IMG/VR virus record: IMGVR_UViG_3300034092_001507
Span: 1-38,312 of that record
Reading direction: 5' to 3' (one strand)
Length of the DNA: 38,312 nucleotides
Source of the DNA: a virus
Position 1 is the first letter of the stretch, and each line of letters starts with the position of its first letter. The translations under genes and the position numbers were made by a program. Positions 11,298-18,933 of the stretch are shown in pieces. The notes under the pieces were generated by a model. The model ran no database searches and was not told where the DNA came from. It worked only from the letters and a program-made list of their open reading frames with translations.

Positions 11298-11615
11298 ATG
11301 AGTGATGATTCAATGATGCCAACAAGTACATACCAAGGATGCGACTGTGAGACCTGTAAACAACTCAATGTAGACTGTCCAGACTGTCCAGTGTGCTCTT
11401 CAGATAACGACTCAGAGGTTGCTATGGCTATGTATGACTCATCAATAGGTAAGGCTGATCCATGTTGGGAAGGCTACGTTCAAAGAGGAATGAAGCCAGG
11501 AGCAGATGGTAATCCAGTTCCAAACTGCATACCTGTTACAAAAACAGAGTCAATATTCTTTTCAGCAAAAGATTACTCAAAACAAACAAGAGTTACCAAT
11601 CTATTTAAGGACTAA
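11298..11615 (+). CDS. Cys-rich hypothetical protein (105 aa)
   Basis: Cysteines cluster at residues 15-33 (CDCETC, then CPDCPVC), likely binding one or two metal ions. A second conserved segment, DPCWEGYVQRGMKPG...VPNC, resembles a short motif found at the ends of several phage head or scaffold-type proteins. The role is unknown. No Shine-Dalgarno; the -10 is six bases from the ATG. Confidence 0.75.
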   Translation: MSDDSMMPTSTYQGCDCETCKQLNVDCPDCPVCSSDNDSEVAMAMYDSSIGKADPCWEGYVQRGMKPGADGNPVPNCIPVTKTESIFFSAKDYSKQTRVTNLFKD

Positions 11616-11617
11616 TT

Positions 11618-11746
11618 ATGCCAAAGAAAAAAGCATCAGCATTCAACCCTATTCAGATTAAAGATGGCTGGATTGTAAGACTATACAAAGATGGTCGCAT
11701 TAAATCTAAAATTGCACCATATGAAGTAAAGCATAAAAAGAACTAA
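11618..11746 (+). CDS. Small basic protein (42 aa)
   Basis: MPKKKASAFNPIQIKDGWIV... ends KHKKN. Lys-rich ends flank a short beta segment. It starts two bases after the preceding stop and its TAA overlaps the stop of the convergent methyltransferase gene. Function unknown. Confidence 0.65.
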   Translation: MPKKKASAFNPIQIKDGWIVRLYKDGRIKSKIAPYEVKHKKN

Positions 11747-12513
11747 GCAACTGCAACCTTTTTATCTTTTCCATCAACAACTATGCACATCTTATGTAAC
11801 TTAGTTGGGTTGTTATCTATATATTCTTTTATTGTTTTTAGTGTTCCTCTAAGTACATACTCATTAGGGTAGGTAAGGTTTGTACAAAAGACTGCATTTC
11901 TGTTCTCCCCAAATTTTTCAACAGCCTTATTAATAAAGTAGAAAGCACTATTTGTAGGCCAAACTTTATTAATCTTCTCCTCATTGTCTGAAGGCAGATG
12001 TAGAGGATTTTGTAATAAGAAGATCATTGGGTTATCTTTTTGAAGAAGTCTCTCCCACAAAATTTCTTCATGACCCTGCTCATTATGAGGAGGAAACTGC
12101 TCAAAAGAAAATCCATTTCCAACATTTGCAGTAATTGCAGCAGCAATAATTGTTGATGGTCCAGGAGAAACTTTTACTGGTATATTCTTTTTAACTGCTA
12201 GATAGGCAAGTGTATGTCCTGGATCACACACTCCTGGCATTCCTTCATCAGAAATAATATGAACATCTTCTCCTGACAATAGTTTATTTATGATTAAATC
12301 TTTATTGTTAAACTCACGATCATTTCCAACGGAATACGATATGTCAACAATATCTGCAGTATAGGTTAAGTTATTTTCTCTACAAAATTCAGAGAATCTG
12401 CCCTCATCTTCAACACAAATAGTTGTTGCATTTGTTACAGCATTGATAAGCCTATCGCTTATATCTTCAGGGTTTCCAATTGGAGATCCTATTAAGTATA
12501 ATGTACCACTCAT
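11743..12513 (-). CDS. RsmI-like tetrapyrrole-methylase-family SAM methyltransferase
   Basis: 256 residues, slightly shorter than bacterial RsmI (about 280). N-terminal GTLYLIGSPIGNPEDIS is the RsmI signature (GTLYxVATPIGNLxDI). VEDEGRF replaces the usual AEDTR. ISDEGMPGVCDPG (87-99) corresponds to SDAGTPxISDPG, and VSPGPSTIIAA (115-125) to the SAM-binding IPGPSA loop. RsmI 2'-O-methylates C1402 of 16S rRNA. Changes at the usually invariant positions suggest another substrate, or phage tuning of ribosomes (inference). Convergent with the small basic gene, with overlapping stops. Confidence 0.82.
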   Translation of the reverse strand: MSGTLYLIGSPIGNPEDISDRLINAVTNATTICVEDEGRFSEFCRENNLTYTADIVDISYSVGNDREFNNKDLIINKLLSGEDVHIISDEGMPGVCDPGHTLAYLAVKKNIPVKVSPGPSTIIAAAITANVGNGFSFEQFPPHNEQGHEEILWERLLQKDNPMIFLLQNPLHLPSDNEEKINKVWPTNSAFYFINKAVEKFGENRNAVFCTNLTYPNEYVLRGTLKTIKEYIDNNPTKLHKMCIVVDGKDKKVAVA

Positions 12514-12573
12514 TAGTATATAAACTTCCTATCTTTGTTTAATTCTTTTAGAATTTTTTTCATCCTATATCTC

Positions 12574-13614
12574 CTAATTATTTTTTTTATGATTTTCATT
12601 TAACAATCCCCTATCTTTTATAAATTTAATAAATTGATTCTTCCAGTTAAGTTGTACTAAAAACCCTGGATGTCCATCTCTTGCATCCATATCTCCATCT
12701 TCTAACTTACCATCTTTTCTAAACTCTTCTATAAAGGACTCTGTTACACTATATAGTCGTACATAAGATTGTAAGAATATATCACAGTTTGTTAAACTTA
12801 CCTGGCCAGATCCATCCCACATACCCCAAACAACTTTTGTATTTTTAGAATTACAGTACTCAAGGAATAGGTTCCAAGCAGTTAGCCATACTGGGAAAGC
12901 ACGTCTGTATTCATCTAATGTTGGAAAAACATTGATATTTATTCCATGATAAGGATGACCTTCTCTTAAGGTCTTAGCCTCTTCTAGTTCTTCTTCTGTT
13001 CCTTCTGCAGCATATGGATACTGCTGAGCATATATCCATCTATCCTGTTTACTGTCCCAGTAATAGTCTCTTAAGATATTTGGATGATTTACAACAAATA
13101 TGTCTGGAGATCCAAATCTTTTTTCATAATCAAGATAGGAGGATATTATTTTATGCCATCCATACCCACCCTTTCCTAGATTAAAATATCCAGAAACTTT
13201 ATAATCTTTAGATAGTTCTTCATATAGCATATGGGACCAAGTTTTCTCTATTGGAGCCCCAACTCCTTCTGTATTAGAACAACCTCCAAAAACAATGTGC
13301 AACCCGTCATGATTTTTTTTAAAGTTGTCTGATCTAAAAAATTCTTTATTATATTTATAGTCAACCTTCCAGTCTTCTCTACCATCAAGAATTCTTTCTG
13401 GAGGAATCTTGTTAAAGTTGTGATACTCACCATCAAAGAAGTAACCGTATGACCTATAGTATTCATCTAAATCTCTTTTTAGGTTTACATGCTGGCTAGA
13501 CCTTCCCCATGTCCCGTCTAATTCTCCAATTAGTAAATCATTTATAGCATCTTCTGAAAACTCGACATCTATCATCTTGCTATCATTTCTGGCTCTTCTT
13601 TTATGTAGGTCCAT
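12574..13614 (-). CDS. SGNH/GDSL-hydrolase-like protein, paralogue 1
   Basis: 346 residues. Block I-like FGGCSNTEGVG supplies the candidate nucleophile Ser. The YFNLGKGGYGW segment could be the block II Gly, VVNHPNILR block III with Asn, and DARDGHPG the block V Asp-x-His. Preceded by FRSDNFKKNH, which is shared with two other window proteins (26690 and 34543). SGNH enzymes are esterases or acyltransferases acting on sugars and lipids. AAAGG five bases before the ATG supports this start, which overlaps the upstream methyltransferase gene by 14 nt. Confidence 0.7.
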   Translation of the reverse strand: MDLHKRRARNDSKMIDVEFSEDAINDLLIGELDGTWGRSSQHVNLKRDLDEYYRSYGYFFDGEYHNFNKIPPERILDGREDWKVDYKYNKEFFRSDNFKKNHDGLHIVFGGCSNTEGVGAPIEKTWSHMLYEELSKDYKVSGYFNLGKGGYGWHKIISSYLDYEKRFGSPDIFVVNHPNILRDYYWDSKQDRWIYAQQYPYAAEGTEEELEEAKTLREGHPYHGININVFPTLDEYRRAFPVWLTAWNLFLEYCNSKNTKVVWGMWDGSGQVSLTNCDIFLQSYVRLYSVTESFIEEFRKDGKLEDGDMDARDGHPGFLVQLNWKNQFIKFIKDRGLLNENHKKNN

Positions 13615-14311
13615 GACTACCTTTCCTTATGTATATATCGTAAAACCCTAGATTGTGTAGGGCAATAGCATCTACTTCCCAGTCTGGATTATCGTGTAAG
13701 AACTCGTTTACTGTTTGAAATGTACCGTATGGGGTATCTTCTATTATACCATCGTAGATAAGATAATCATTTAGACCAATAACTCCTCCTTCTTCTACAA
13801 GCAAAGAACAATGTTTGAGAACCTCTCTTGTCAGAAACCTATCATTTGAAACATCTATATAGATTAAGTTATATTTATTTTTTAATTCTGGAATAACCTT
13901 TGTTGCATCTCCTTTTATTGTTCTAACATTTTTATAAGAACTAAACTTATCAATAATATACTGTTCATGTGTATCTGGGGTATATAGAAGTTCATGCTTA
14001 AAACCATTACACTGGCATGATCCAAACTTTCTCCATGACCAGCACTTTAGGTCCTGGTTATACAAGTCCACAAGGTCTGCTGATTGTGCTTCAGTAGCGT
14101 CAAGGAACATCTGAACAGAGTATCCCCAAGCAACCCCTACCTCCATGTACTTTATACCTTTAGGAAGGCTTTTAGCGTACTCTTCCCTTGAAGAAAATAG
14201 TCTTGCATTGTTTAATTGCTTTTGACTAATTTTTTCAGAATCTTCTATTTCATCTATATTAATAGACCTTATAGCATCGTCTGACATAGGCCTGACAGGT
14301 CTTCTAGCCAT
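13601..14311 (-). CDS. Class I SAM-dependent methyltransferase (Methyltransf_24-like)
   Basis: 236 residues. Motif I is YMEVGVAWGYSVQMFLD (about 55-71). IKGDATKVIPEL marks the motif II acidic region and NLIYIDVSNDR (about 148) the metal- or substrate-proximal strand, with LLVEEGGVIGLNDY after it. This pattern matches Methyltransf_24 enzymes that often sit in sugar and surface-polymer clusters. A Cys/Trp insertion (CWSWRKFGSCQC) is unusual. It overlaps the sulfotransferase by 8 nt and SGNH paralogue 1 by 14 nt, so the three are translated together. Confidence 0.8.
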   Translation of the reverse strand: MARRPVRPMSDDAIRSINIDEIEDSEKISQKQLNNARLFSSREEYAKSLPKGIKYMEVGVAWGYSVQMFLDATEAQSADLVDLYNQDLKCWSWRKFGSCQCNGFKHELLYTPDTHEQYIIDKFSSYKNVRTIKGDATKVIPELKNKYNLIYIDVSNDRFLTREVLKHCSLLVEEGGVIGLNDYLIYDGIIEDTPYGTFQTVNEFLHDNPDWEVDAIALHNLGFYDIYIRKGSHGPT

Positions 14312-15011
14312 TTATCTGTCCCTGCTTTTTGTATATTTCATCTTTGGCTAACTCAAAAAGTTCAATAGATTCTTGAAGTCTTCTGTTGTTCTTTACAATA
14401 TCTAATGCTTCATAGTATATGTCTGGTTTCTTTCCTATTGGTAATGGATTATTAAATCCTGGATTACCTTTATCATGTTGGCTTATTCCCTGCCGTGCTT
14501 CTTTTAACAAGGTTGGCAAGTCTATATTCTTTACCTTAAAATATTCATATTGGAAGTTTGCCATTATGCTATCTACAACAAATTCTGGATTATCACATAC
14601 CTGGTCAAAGGTGAAGGCTTCCAAGTTTTCAATATTTTTAATAATTGAACCAGACCACCTTTTATAAACATTAAACTCACCGTCTACAAGTTGATCTAAT
14701 GATGGCAAACTGTTATTTTCATGTGGCATAGACACACCCATAGTCCTTGTGTTTCCAAATCCACCAATAGTTTTTGTTACAACTGAAGGTATTATCTCTA
14801 GAGGGCTTCTAAGTATTGTTGTTTGAACCACATCTGGGAACTTAGCAAGAAGTGTAACAGGAACATTCTCACGTATTATGAATTGACTGTGAATCTCTCC
14901 CATTGAAATATTATTATCAAAATTAACTGACTTTAATAGCAAATACTGAAGCCAGGCATGACCAGACCTTGGGGCACTATTTATTAAAACTCTTATATTT
15001 TTCATTTTCAC
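14304..15011 (-). CDS. Sulfotransferase-like protein 1
   Basis: 235 residues. The PAPS 5'-phosphosulfate loop is visible as NSAPRSGHAWLQYLL (11-25), with R15-S16-G17 in place of the usual (K/R)SG(T/S). The 3'-phosphate motif is TTILRSPLEIIPS (about 65-77). Between and after are the helical segments expected for the P-loop fold. Such enzymes move sulfate from PAPS to sugars or tyrosines. Another member lies next door at 15022, and an APS-kinase-like protein at 24471 could supply PAPS (inference). Confidence 0.75.
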   Translation of the reverse strand: MKMKNIRVLINSAPRSGHAWLQYLLLKSVNFDNNISMGEIHSQFIIRENVPVTLLAKFPDVVQTTILRSPLEIIPSVVTKTIGGFGNTRTMGVSMPHENNSLPSLDQLVDGEFNVYKRWSGSIIKNIENLEAFTFDQVCDNPEFVVDSIMANFQYEYFKVKNIDLPTLLKEARQGISQHDKGNPGFNNPLPIGKKPDIYYEALDIVKNNRRLQESIELFELAKDEIYKKQGQING

Positions 15012-15021
15012 AATTCTTTAA

Positions 15022-15591
15022 TTAGATACTTTTCTTGGCAAGCATCTCATAATACCTATCATAATGAGCAGACAGATCTACCCAAGACACATCCATATCT
15101 TCATAATATGGAGATGTTTTACTTGAAACAAGGTACTCTTGACCAGGAATATCCTCTAAAACCTGAATATAGTCTTCTTTTGACTTAACTCGTAAACCAA
15201 TATAGTCTCCTAAAAATTTACAAACATCGTAAGGCCTTTCAATCAAAGTATTGTAGTCTATAAAGACATCAGCATGCTCTGTCATATAATCAAAGAAATA
15301 GTTATATCCAGTTATATTCGTTAAGGCTCTTTCGTGTTTATGCTCTTCCCAGTCAAAGTCTTTTATTCGGTTAACTGCGTGATGCTTTGACATTGTGAAT
15401 CCTGATTTTAAAGTTTCTTTTGGATCTCTTATTATTGTGATTACCTTTTTATCCCCAGACCATCTTGGAAAATGTGTTTTTTTAATTTCAAATCCTGTTA
15501 ATTGCTTTAAATAACGGTGCAAAAAATGTGATCCAGTTCTTGGATAGGTGATTAGCAAAAAGTTATCGTCGAATTGTTTATTTCCTAGCAT
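15022..15591 (-). CDS. Sulfotransferase-like protein 2
   Basis: 189 residues from ATG 15591, chosen because TATACT lies six bases upstream; the frame continues to 15741 but that crosses the divergent promoter. The phosphosulfate loop is LLITYPRTGSHFLHRYL (12-28) and the 3'-phosphate motif is TIIRDPKETLKSG (53-65). Shorter than typical sulfotransferases (about 250-300), so the C-terminal cap may be reduced. Divergent from a 2OG oxygenase gene. Confidence 0.8.
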   Translation of the reverse strand: MLGNKQFDDNFLLITYPRTGSHFLHRYLKQLTGFEIKKTHFPRWSGDKKVITIIRDPKETLKSGFTMSKHHAVNRIKDFDWEEHKHERALTNITGYNYFFDYMTEHADVFIDYNTLIERPYDVCKFLGDYIGLRVKSKEDYIQVLEDIPGQEYLVSSKTSPYYEDMDVSWVDLSAHYDRYYEMLAKKSI

Positions 15592-15597
15592 ATATAT

Positions 15598-15620
15598 AGT
15601 ATACCATAGCATGGTATAAT
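15598..15620. promoter_or_regulatory. Overlapping divergent -10 elements within a palindrome
   Basis: TATACCAT-AGC-ATGGTATA (15600-15618) is a perfect 8-bp inverted repeat. It contains or touches the leftward -10 TATACT (15603-15598) and the rightward -10 TATAAT (15615-15620). RNA polymerase or one dimeric regulator can occupy it, not both. Confidence 0.6.
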
Positions 15621-15645
15621 TGAATACGGAAGGTTGGTAAACACA

Positions 15646-16350
15646 ATGGATCAACAAAGAATGCAAAACGCTGCTGAAGGATTTACTCAAGACCAGGAAG
15701 GCAATAGATACGCTTTTGAAAGCGTTGCGCCTGGAGTTCACCTATATAGAAATGTATGGCCAAACTCAATGGAGACAATGAATAGACTTTTAGACAAAGA
15801 TTTTTGGGAAGACAAAGATGGTAAAGATGGAGCAAAGAAGTGGGTACGTGAAGATTTTTTTGATGACCTAGAATATACTAAGGAAAATGGAAAGCAGTCA
15901 GACACATGCTGGCTGTGGCAACATGAAGAAGCCAATGATGCTTTTCGTGGAATACTCGACTCCTATTGTTTTCACTGGAATATTGATCCAAAAAGTAGAG
16001 AGTCTCTAAGAATTTCAAGATTTTCCAATGGCGAGTTTTTTGGTGCACATAGCGACGACTCATATGCAACACCAAGAACTGTCTCTTTAGTGTATTATCC
16101 AAATGATGATTACGAAGGAGGAGAACTAGAGTTTATTCACTTTGGAGTTACAATAAAACCAAAGGCTGGAGATCTTCTCGTTTTCCCCTCTGGATATTCA
16201 TACGAACATAAAATTCATGAAATTAAAAGTGGCAATCCAAGATGGACAATTGTTTCATTTTTATTCTTTGGAGAAGATGATGAGTCTGCACTTAGAAGAT
16301 CAAAACTAAAAGTGTTTCCATATAAACCAGAATTTAAAAAACTTTTTTAA
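15646..16350 (+). CDS. 2OG-Fe(II) oxygenase (prolyl 4-hydroxylase-like) 1
   Basis: 234 residues from ATG 15646; the TTG at 15634 is rejected. Iron ligands H135-x-D137 lie in FFGAHSDDSY, with the distal His in SYEHKIHE (H188 or H191) and R199 for 2-oxoglutarate in PRWTIVSF. YEGGELEF and KAGDLLVFPS are P4H-type strands. It hydroxylates an unactivated carbon, perhaps proline. It is the only rightward gene in the right half, has its own promoter, and ends at a strong terminator. Confidence 0.88.
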   Translation: MDQQRMQNAAEGFTQDQEGNRYAFESVAPGVHLYRNVWPNSMETMNRLLDKDFWEDKDGKDGAKKWVREDFFDDLEYTKENGKQSDTCWLWQHEEANDAFRGILDSYCFHWNIDPKSRESLRISRFSNGEFFGAHSDDSYATPRTVSLVYYPNDDYEGGELEFIHFGVTIKPKAGDLLVFPSGYSYEHKIHEIKSGNPRWTIVSFLFFGEDDESALRRSKLKVFPYKPEFKKLF

Positions 16351-16354
16351 ATAG

Positions 16355-16388
16355 AAAAAGGGGGCCGAAAGGCCCCCTAATTCTTTTT
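16355..16388. terminator. Strong bidirectional intrinsic terminator
   Basis: GGGGGCC (16360-16366), GAAA tetraloop, GGCCCCC (16371-16377), with an A-run before and CTTTTT after. It separates the converging oxygenase and holin-candidate genes and can serve both strands. Confidence 0.92.
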
Positions 16389-16391
16389 AAA

Positions 16392-16691
16392 CTACTTTAC
16401 TTGGTTAGTTGTCTTGCCTCCGCCAGATGACTTCTTTGCAGGAGCCTTCTTTGCGGTCTTCTTAACAACCTTTGCAGACTTAACTGCTGCATCTACCTCA
16501 TCTACTGAAGGCATCTTTCCAAATGCAGTATCTGAAGGGTTGGCTGCTCTCAATACAACGGGCACAAGTGCTCCAAGTAGTGAGTATGCTAGTGTCTGTG
16601 GATCTGTAACTCCAGATGCATACATTGCTGTTGCTGCTCCAAGAACTGATCTTCCGTATGACGCTAGTGCTGCTTTAATTTGTTCATTCAT
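16392..16691 (-). CDS. Holin-like membrane protein with Lys/Gly-rich tail
   Basis: 99 residues. SYGRSVLGAATAMYASGV (about 12-29) and a second hydrophobic helix around LAYSLLGALVPVVLRAA (35-51) are followed by NPSDTAFG, a combination common in small actinophage membrane proteins. The C-terminus KKTAKKAPAKKSSGGGK is very basic and repeats the tail of the endolysin (25992). A holin is therefore plausible, but two better-placed candidates are at 35945 and 36232. Excellent ribosome site AGGAGG upstream. Confidence 0.65.
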   Translation of the reverse strand: MNEQIKAALASYGRSVLGAATAMYASGVTDPQTLAYSLLGALVPVVLRAANPSDTAFGKMPSVDEVDAAVKSAKVVKKTAKKAPAKKSSGGGKTTNQVK

Positions 16692-16851
16692 TTTTTCCTC
16701 CTAGGAATTGTGTTGCTTGACTATAATGTAAATCACACAGATCAACTATTCTACTTTCAGAACTTGCCCAAATCTGCGTACTTTCGTCCTCGCACAACTC
16801 TTCCTCACACATAAACATGTTGAGGTTTTTAGTATGCTTTAGGGCGATCAT
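16684..16851 (-). CDS. Small Cys/acidic protein (55 aa)
   Basis: MIALKHTKNLNMFMCEEELC... with CEEELC, a later CDLH and an acidic middle. The ATG overlaps the previous stop as TAATG and the end overlaps the holin-like start by 8 nt, so it belongs to the operon. It may bind metal. It is nearly hidden because both ends overlap neighbours. Confidence 0.6.
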   Translation of the reverse strand: MIALKHTKNLNMFMCEEELCEDESTQIWASSESRIVDLCDLHYSQATQFLGGKNE

Positions 16852-17276
16852 TACTCTATTCTATCATAGTCTTCTGGTAGCAGTTTCTTTAGTTCTTTGT
16901 ATGCCCCAGAAATTTTCTTCATTGCGTTATAGTTTGGCTCAGCACCCATAAGGTCCCCATAAGTATCAAAATATAATATCTCAGGCTCTACATCACTAAC
17001 AAACTTATTTAATGATGACTGGACATCATCTATATATTGGTAAGCCCAATCTCTTGAGTCTGAAATAAATTTTAAGAAAGCCTCCTGATCCAGATTGCTC
17101 CTATTTTTATTTATTTCTTGCAACTCTGTCAACTTTTCTGACACTATTGTTTTATCTAGGTGTGCTTTTATCAACTCTAATGTTACTGAAGATATCTTAA
17201 GCCTTAGTTTAATGTTTTTATAAACCAAAAAGAAAAATACAAAAATAAAAATTACAAATGCAAAAAAATCAAACAT
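16851..17276 (-). CDS. Membrane-anchored phage protein
   Basis: 141 residues from ATG 17276 (the longer frame overlaps its neighbour). One N-terminal membrane helix (MFDFFAFVIFIFVFFFLVY) then a charged cytoplasmic domain. The segment FLKFISDSRDWAYQYIDDVQ resembles a conserved stretch in phage proteins of unknown role. TAATG leads into the next small gene. Confidence 0.75.
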   Translation of the reverse strand: MFDFFAFVIFIFVFFFLVYKNIKLRLKISSVTLELIKAHLDKTIVSEKLTELQEINKNRSNLDQEAFLKFISDSRDWAYQYIDDVQSSLNKFVSDVEPEILYFDTYGDLMGAEPNYNAMKKISGAYKELKKLLPEDYDRIE

Positions 17277-17278
17277 TT

Positions 17279-17863
17279 TTAATTTATCTCCCTTACTTCG
17301 AAGTTGCCCCATTTTGCTGCCCTAACAAAAACAACATCTCTCAAATGTTCATCTGTGTCTTCTAGGTGATGCCAATCATTTATGTGATAATTTTTTGACT
17401 TTTCTAAAGCATCCTCTTCTGATTCTGCGTTTACTGGCAATTCATATACATCTCTTATTGTTGATGTAACTATATACTTCTTGCTTCCAGTTCCAAAACC
17501 GTCCAATCCATCTTTATACTTAAATGTTTCAACTAAAAATTCACCATCTACAAGTTTGTAATTTTCGTTTCCAATAAACATAATTATAAACCTTTTTTCT
17601 AAAGTATGTGTACTTCCAAGCATCTCTATTTTGCAGACATCTGAAAGACAGACAATAGAAGTTATCCCAGAATCAGAAGGTTCATCTGTTATTGTGATAT
17701 TTTTTTTATATTTAAATTTTGCCTTAACAAGTGTTAGTAGTCTTTCTCTTATATCTTTTTTATTGCTAATGTCTATGTCTTCAAGTGGTAAACTAGATAC
17801 TAAAAATAAATCATCAGTGATCCAGGTTCCAGCACTTCCATATTTTAGAATAAACTCTTTCAA
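17279..17863 (-). CDS. Hypothetical protein (194 aa)
   Basis: Begins MKEFILKYGSAGTWITDDLFLVSSLP. The centre is beta-rich; the C-terminal part (YELPVNAESEEDALEKS...) is reminiscent of DpnD/PcfM-like small domains that follow Ala-Glu-Ser-Glu-Glu patterns. ATGA overlap with the upstream gene. No family assigned. Confidence 0.75.
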   Translation of the reverse strand: MKEFILKYGSAGTWITDDLFLVSSLPLEDIDISNKKDIRERLLTLVKAKFKYKKNITITDEPSDSGITSIVCLSDVCKIEMLGSTHTLEKRFIIMFIGNENYKLVDGEFLVETFKYKDGLDGFGTGSKKYIVTSTIRDVYELPVNAESEEDALEKSKNYHINDWHHLEDTDEHLRDVVFVRAAKWGNFEVREIN

Positions 17864-18096
17864 AGGTCTTTGCCACCATCTCTTACTAATAATACGATTG
17901 CGCCGTTGTCTTCTAATGCTTTTTTTACACGAATCATATACTCTACGGCAACCTTCCTATCTTCACCAGGCAACTTCATAAATTGATCCTCACTTGCCTT
18001 CACTGTTAAGAAGTTATCATTATCAATTATCTGTAATGAAAAATTTTTTGGAGGTGTTATTGAACGAAAAGCCTTTTTCATGTTTATTGTATACAT
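17860..18096 (-). CDS. Hypothetical protein (78 aa)
   Basis: MYTINMKKAFRSITPPKNFS... The start at 18096 is chosen for its TAATG overlap with the preceding gene; the frame extends to 18135 without support. Strand-strand-helix composition. Function unknown. Confidence 0.7.
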   Translation of the reverse strand: MYTINMKKAFRSITPPKNFSLQIIDNDNFLTVKASEDQFMKLPGEDRKVAVEYMIRVKKALEDNGAIVLLVRDGGKDL

Positions 18097-18266
18097 TATC
18101 TTTTGCCTTTTTCTACTGGATCTAATCTGTCCCAAAACCCACCAGAATTTCCCTGGTAAACTTCCCCAGTTTCACGATCAATCAGGAGCCATTTATTGGG
18201 AGATTTTGTATGAATCACTAGGTCAACGGTAGAGTCTAAGTCTTCGTACTCTTTATGACTTCTCAT
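18096..18266 (-). CDS. Small hypothetical protein (56 aa)
   Basis: MRSHKEYEDLDSTVDLVIHT... ends WDRLDPVEKGKR. The ribosome site GGAGGAG precedes ATG 18266. The DRETGEVYQGN(S/T) segment is a motif recurring in small phage proteins. It overlaps the membrane protein upstream by 14 nt. Confidence 0.7.
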   Translation of the reverse strand: MRSHKEYEDLDSTVDLVIHTKSPNKWLLIDRETGEVYQGNSGGFWDRLDPVEKGKR

Positions 18267-18471
18267 CTTCTCTCCTCCAATGCAAGTATGATTTAATATA
18301 AACGGCTGCATATGCTAGAGCACTAAATATGAACCCATACTGGTCTGTATATAAGGCATAGGCTATCCACAGCACTTCATTAAATAAAAGTACGATCCAA
18401 CCCCAGATAGTCTTTCGACCTACAAAAAATATACCAGTTACGCCTATTACGGCAAGAATCCATGACCACAT
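18253..18471 (-). CDS. Small multi-pass membrane protein (72 aa)
   Basis: Three hydrophobic stretches (MWSWILAVIGVTGIFFVG, WIVLLFNEVLWIAYALY, FIFSALAYAAVYI) and a charged C-terminus. TATAAT (minus strand, at 18495-18500) and TAGGTAACT precede the ATG. Possibly a lysis or immunity membrane protein. Function unknown. Confidence 0.7.
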   Translation of the reverse strand: MWSWILAVIGVTGIFFVGRKTIWGWIVLLFNEVLWIAYALYTDQYGFIFSALAYAAVYIKSYLHWRREDEKS

Positions 18472-18495
18472 AGTTACCTATTTCTTTAAACTCTA

Positions 18496-18933
18496 TTATA
18501 CCAGAAAGTCGCTACAGATTGCAAATGGCTTTGTTTCAAAATCATCTTCGTTAAACTCCTCTAAATGAACAAGTATAGTATTACTTACTATTTCTTTTCC
18601 AGGATATGTCCATATATGCTTACTGCTTGTAAGAGTAAATGAGTCTTCTTGATGCCAAAAAAATCTTGCATGTGAATAATCATTTATAAATTTTTCAAGA
18701 GACAGGAGGTCTTTGCAGTGAAACCATGCATGAGGATTGACCGCACCTATAAAATCTTCATCTATTTTATACTTAGGATAGTCATGTCCAAGAAAGAATC
18801 CTTCACCATCTTGAAACCAGATATCTATTTCAACCTCAAAGCCATCTTCTATAGCCTTAGAAATATACTCTGGGCTATTCTCTAACTCTGGTTTTGGTCC
18901 TCGTGTATTTCCACGATGTGCTATTTTAATCAT
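18496..18933 (-). CDS. Short GDPD-like (glycerophosphodiester phosphodiesterase fold) protein
   Basis: 145 residues against about 230 for full GDPD enzymes. IAHRGNTRGPKPELENSP gives catalytic H6-R7 and the conserved Glu-Asn. FEVEIDIW matches the metal-binding E-x-D. FLGHDY has the second catalytic His. The C-terminal half of the barrel is much shortened, so activity is uncertain. It overlaps the upstream HAD-nucleotidyltransferase gene by 8 nt. Confidence 0.75.
   Translation of the reverse strand: MIKIAHRGNTRGPKPELENSPEYISKAIEDGFEVEIDIWFQDGEGFFLGHDYPKYKIDEDFIGAVNPHAWFHCKDLLSLEKFINDYSHARFFWHQEDSFTLTSSKHIWTYPGKEIVSNTILVHLEEFNEDDFETKPFAICSDFLV

Noticed and set aside
15592-15741. N-terminal extension of sulfotransferase 2
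   Set aside because: The extension runs through the divergent promoter and palindrome, and into the oxygenase coding sequence. The ATG at 15591 has a -10 six bases upstream and gives the usual short lead to the P-loop.
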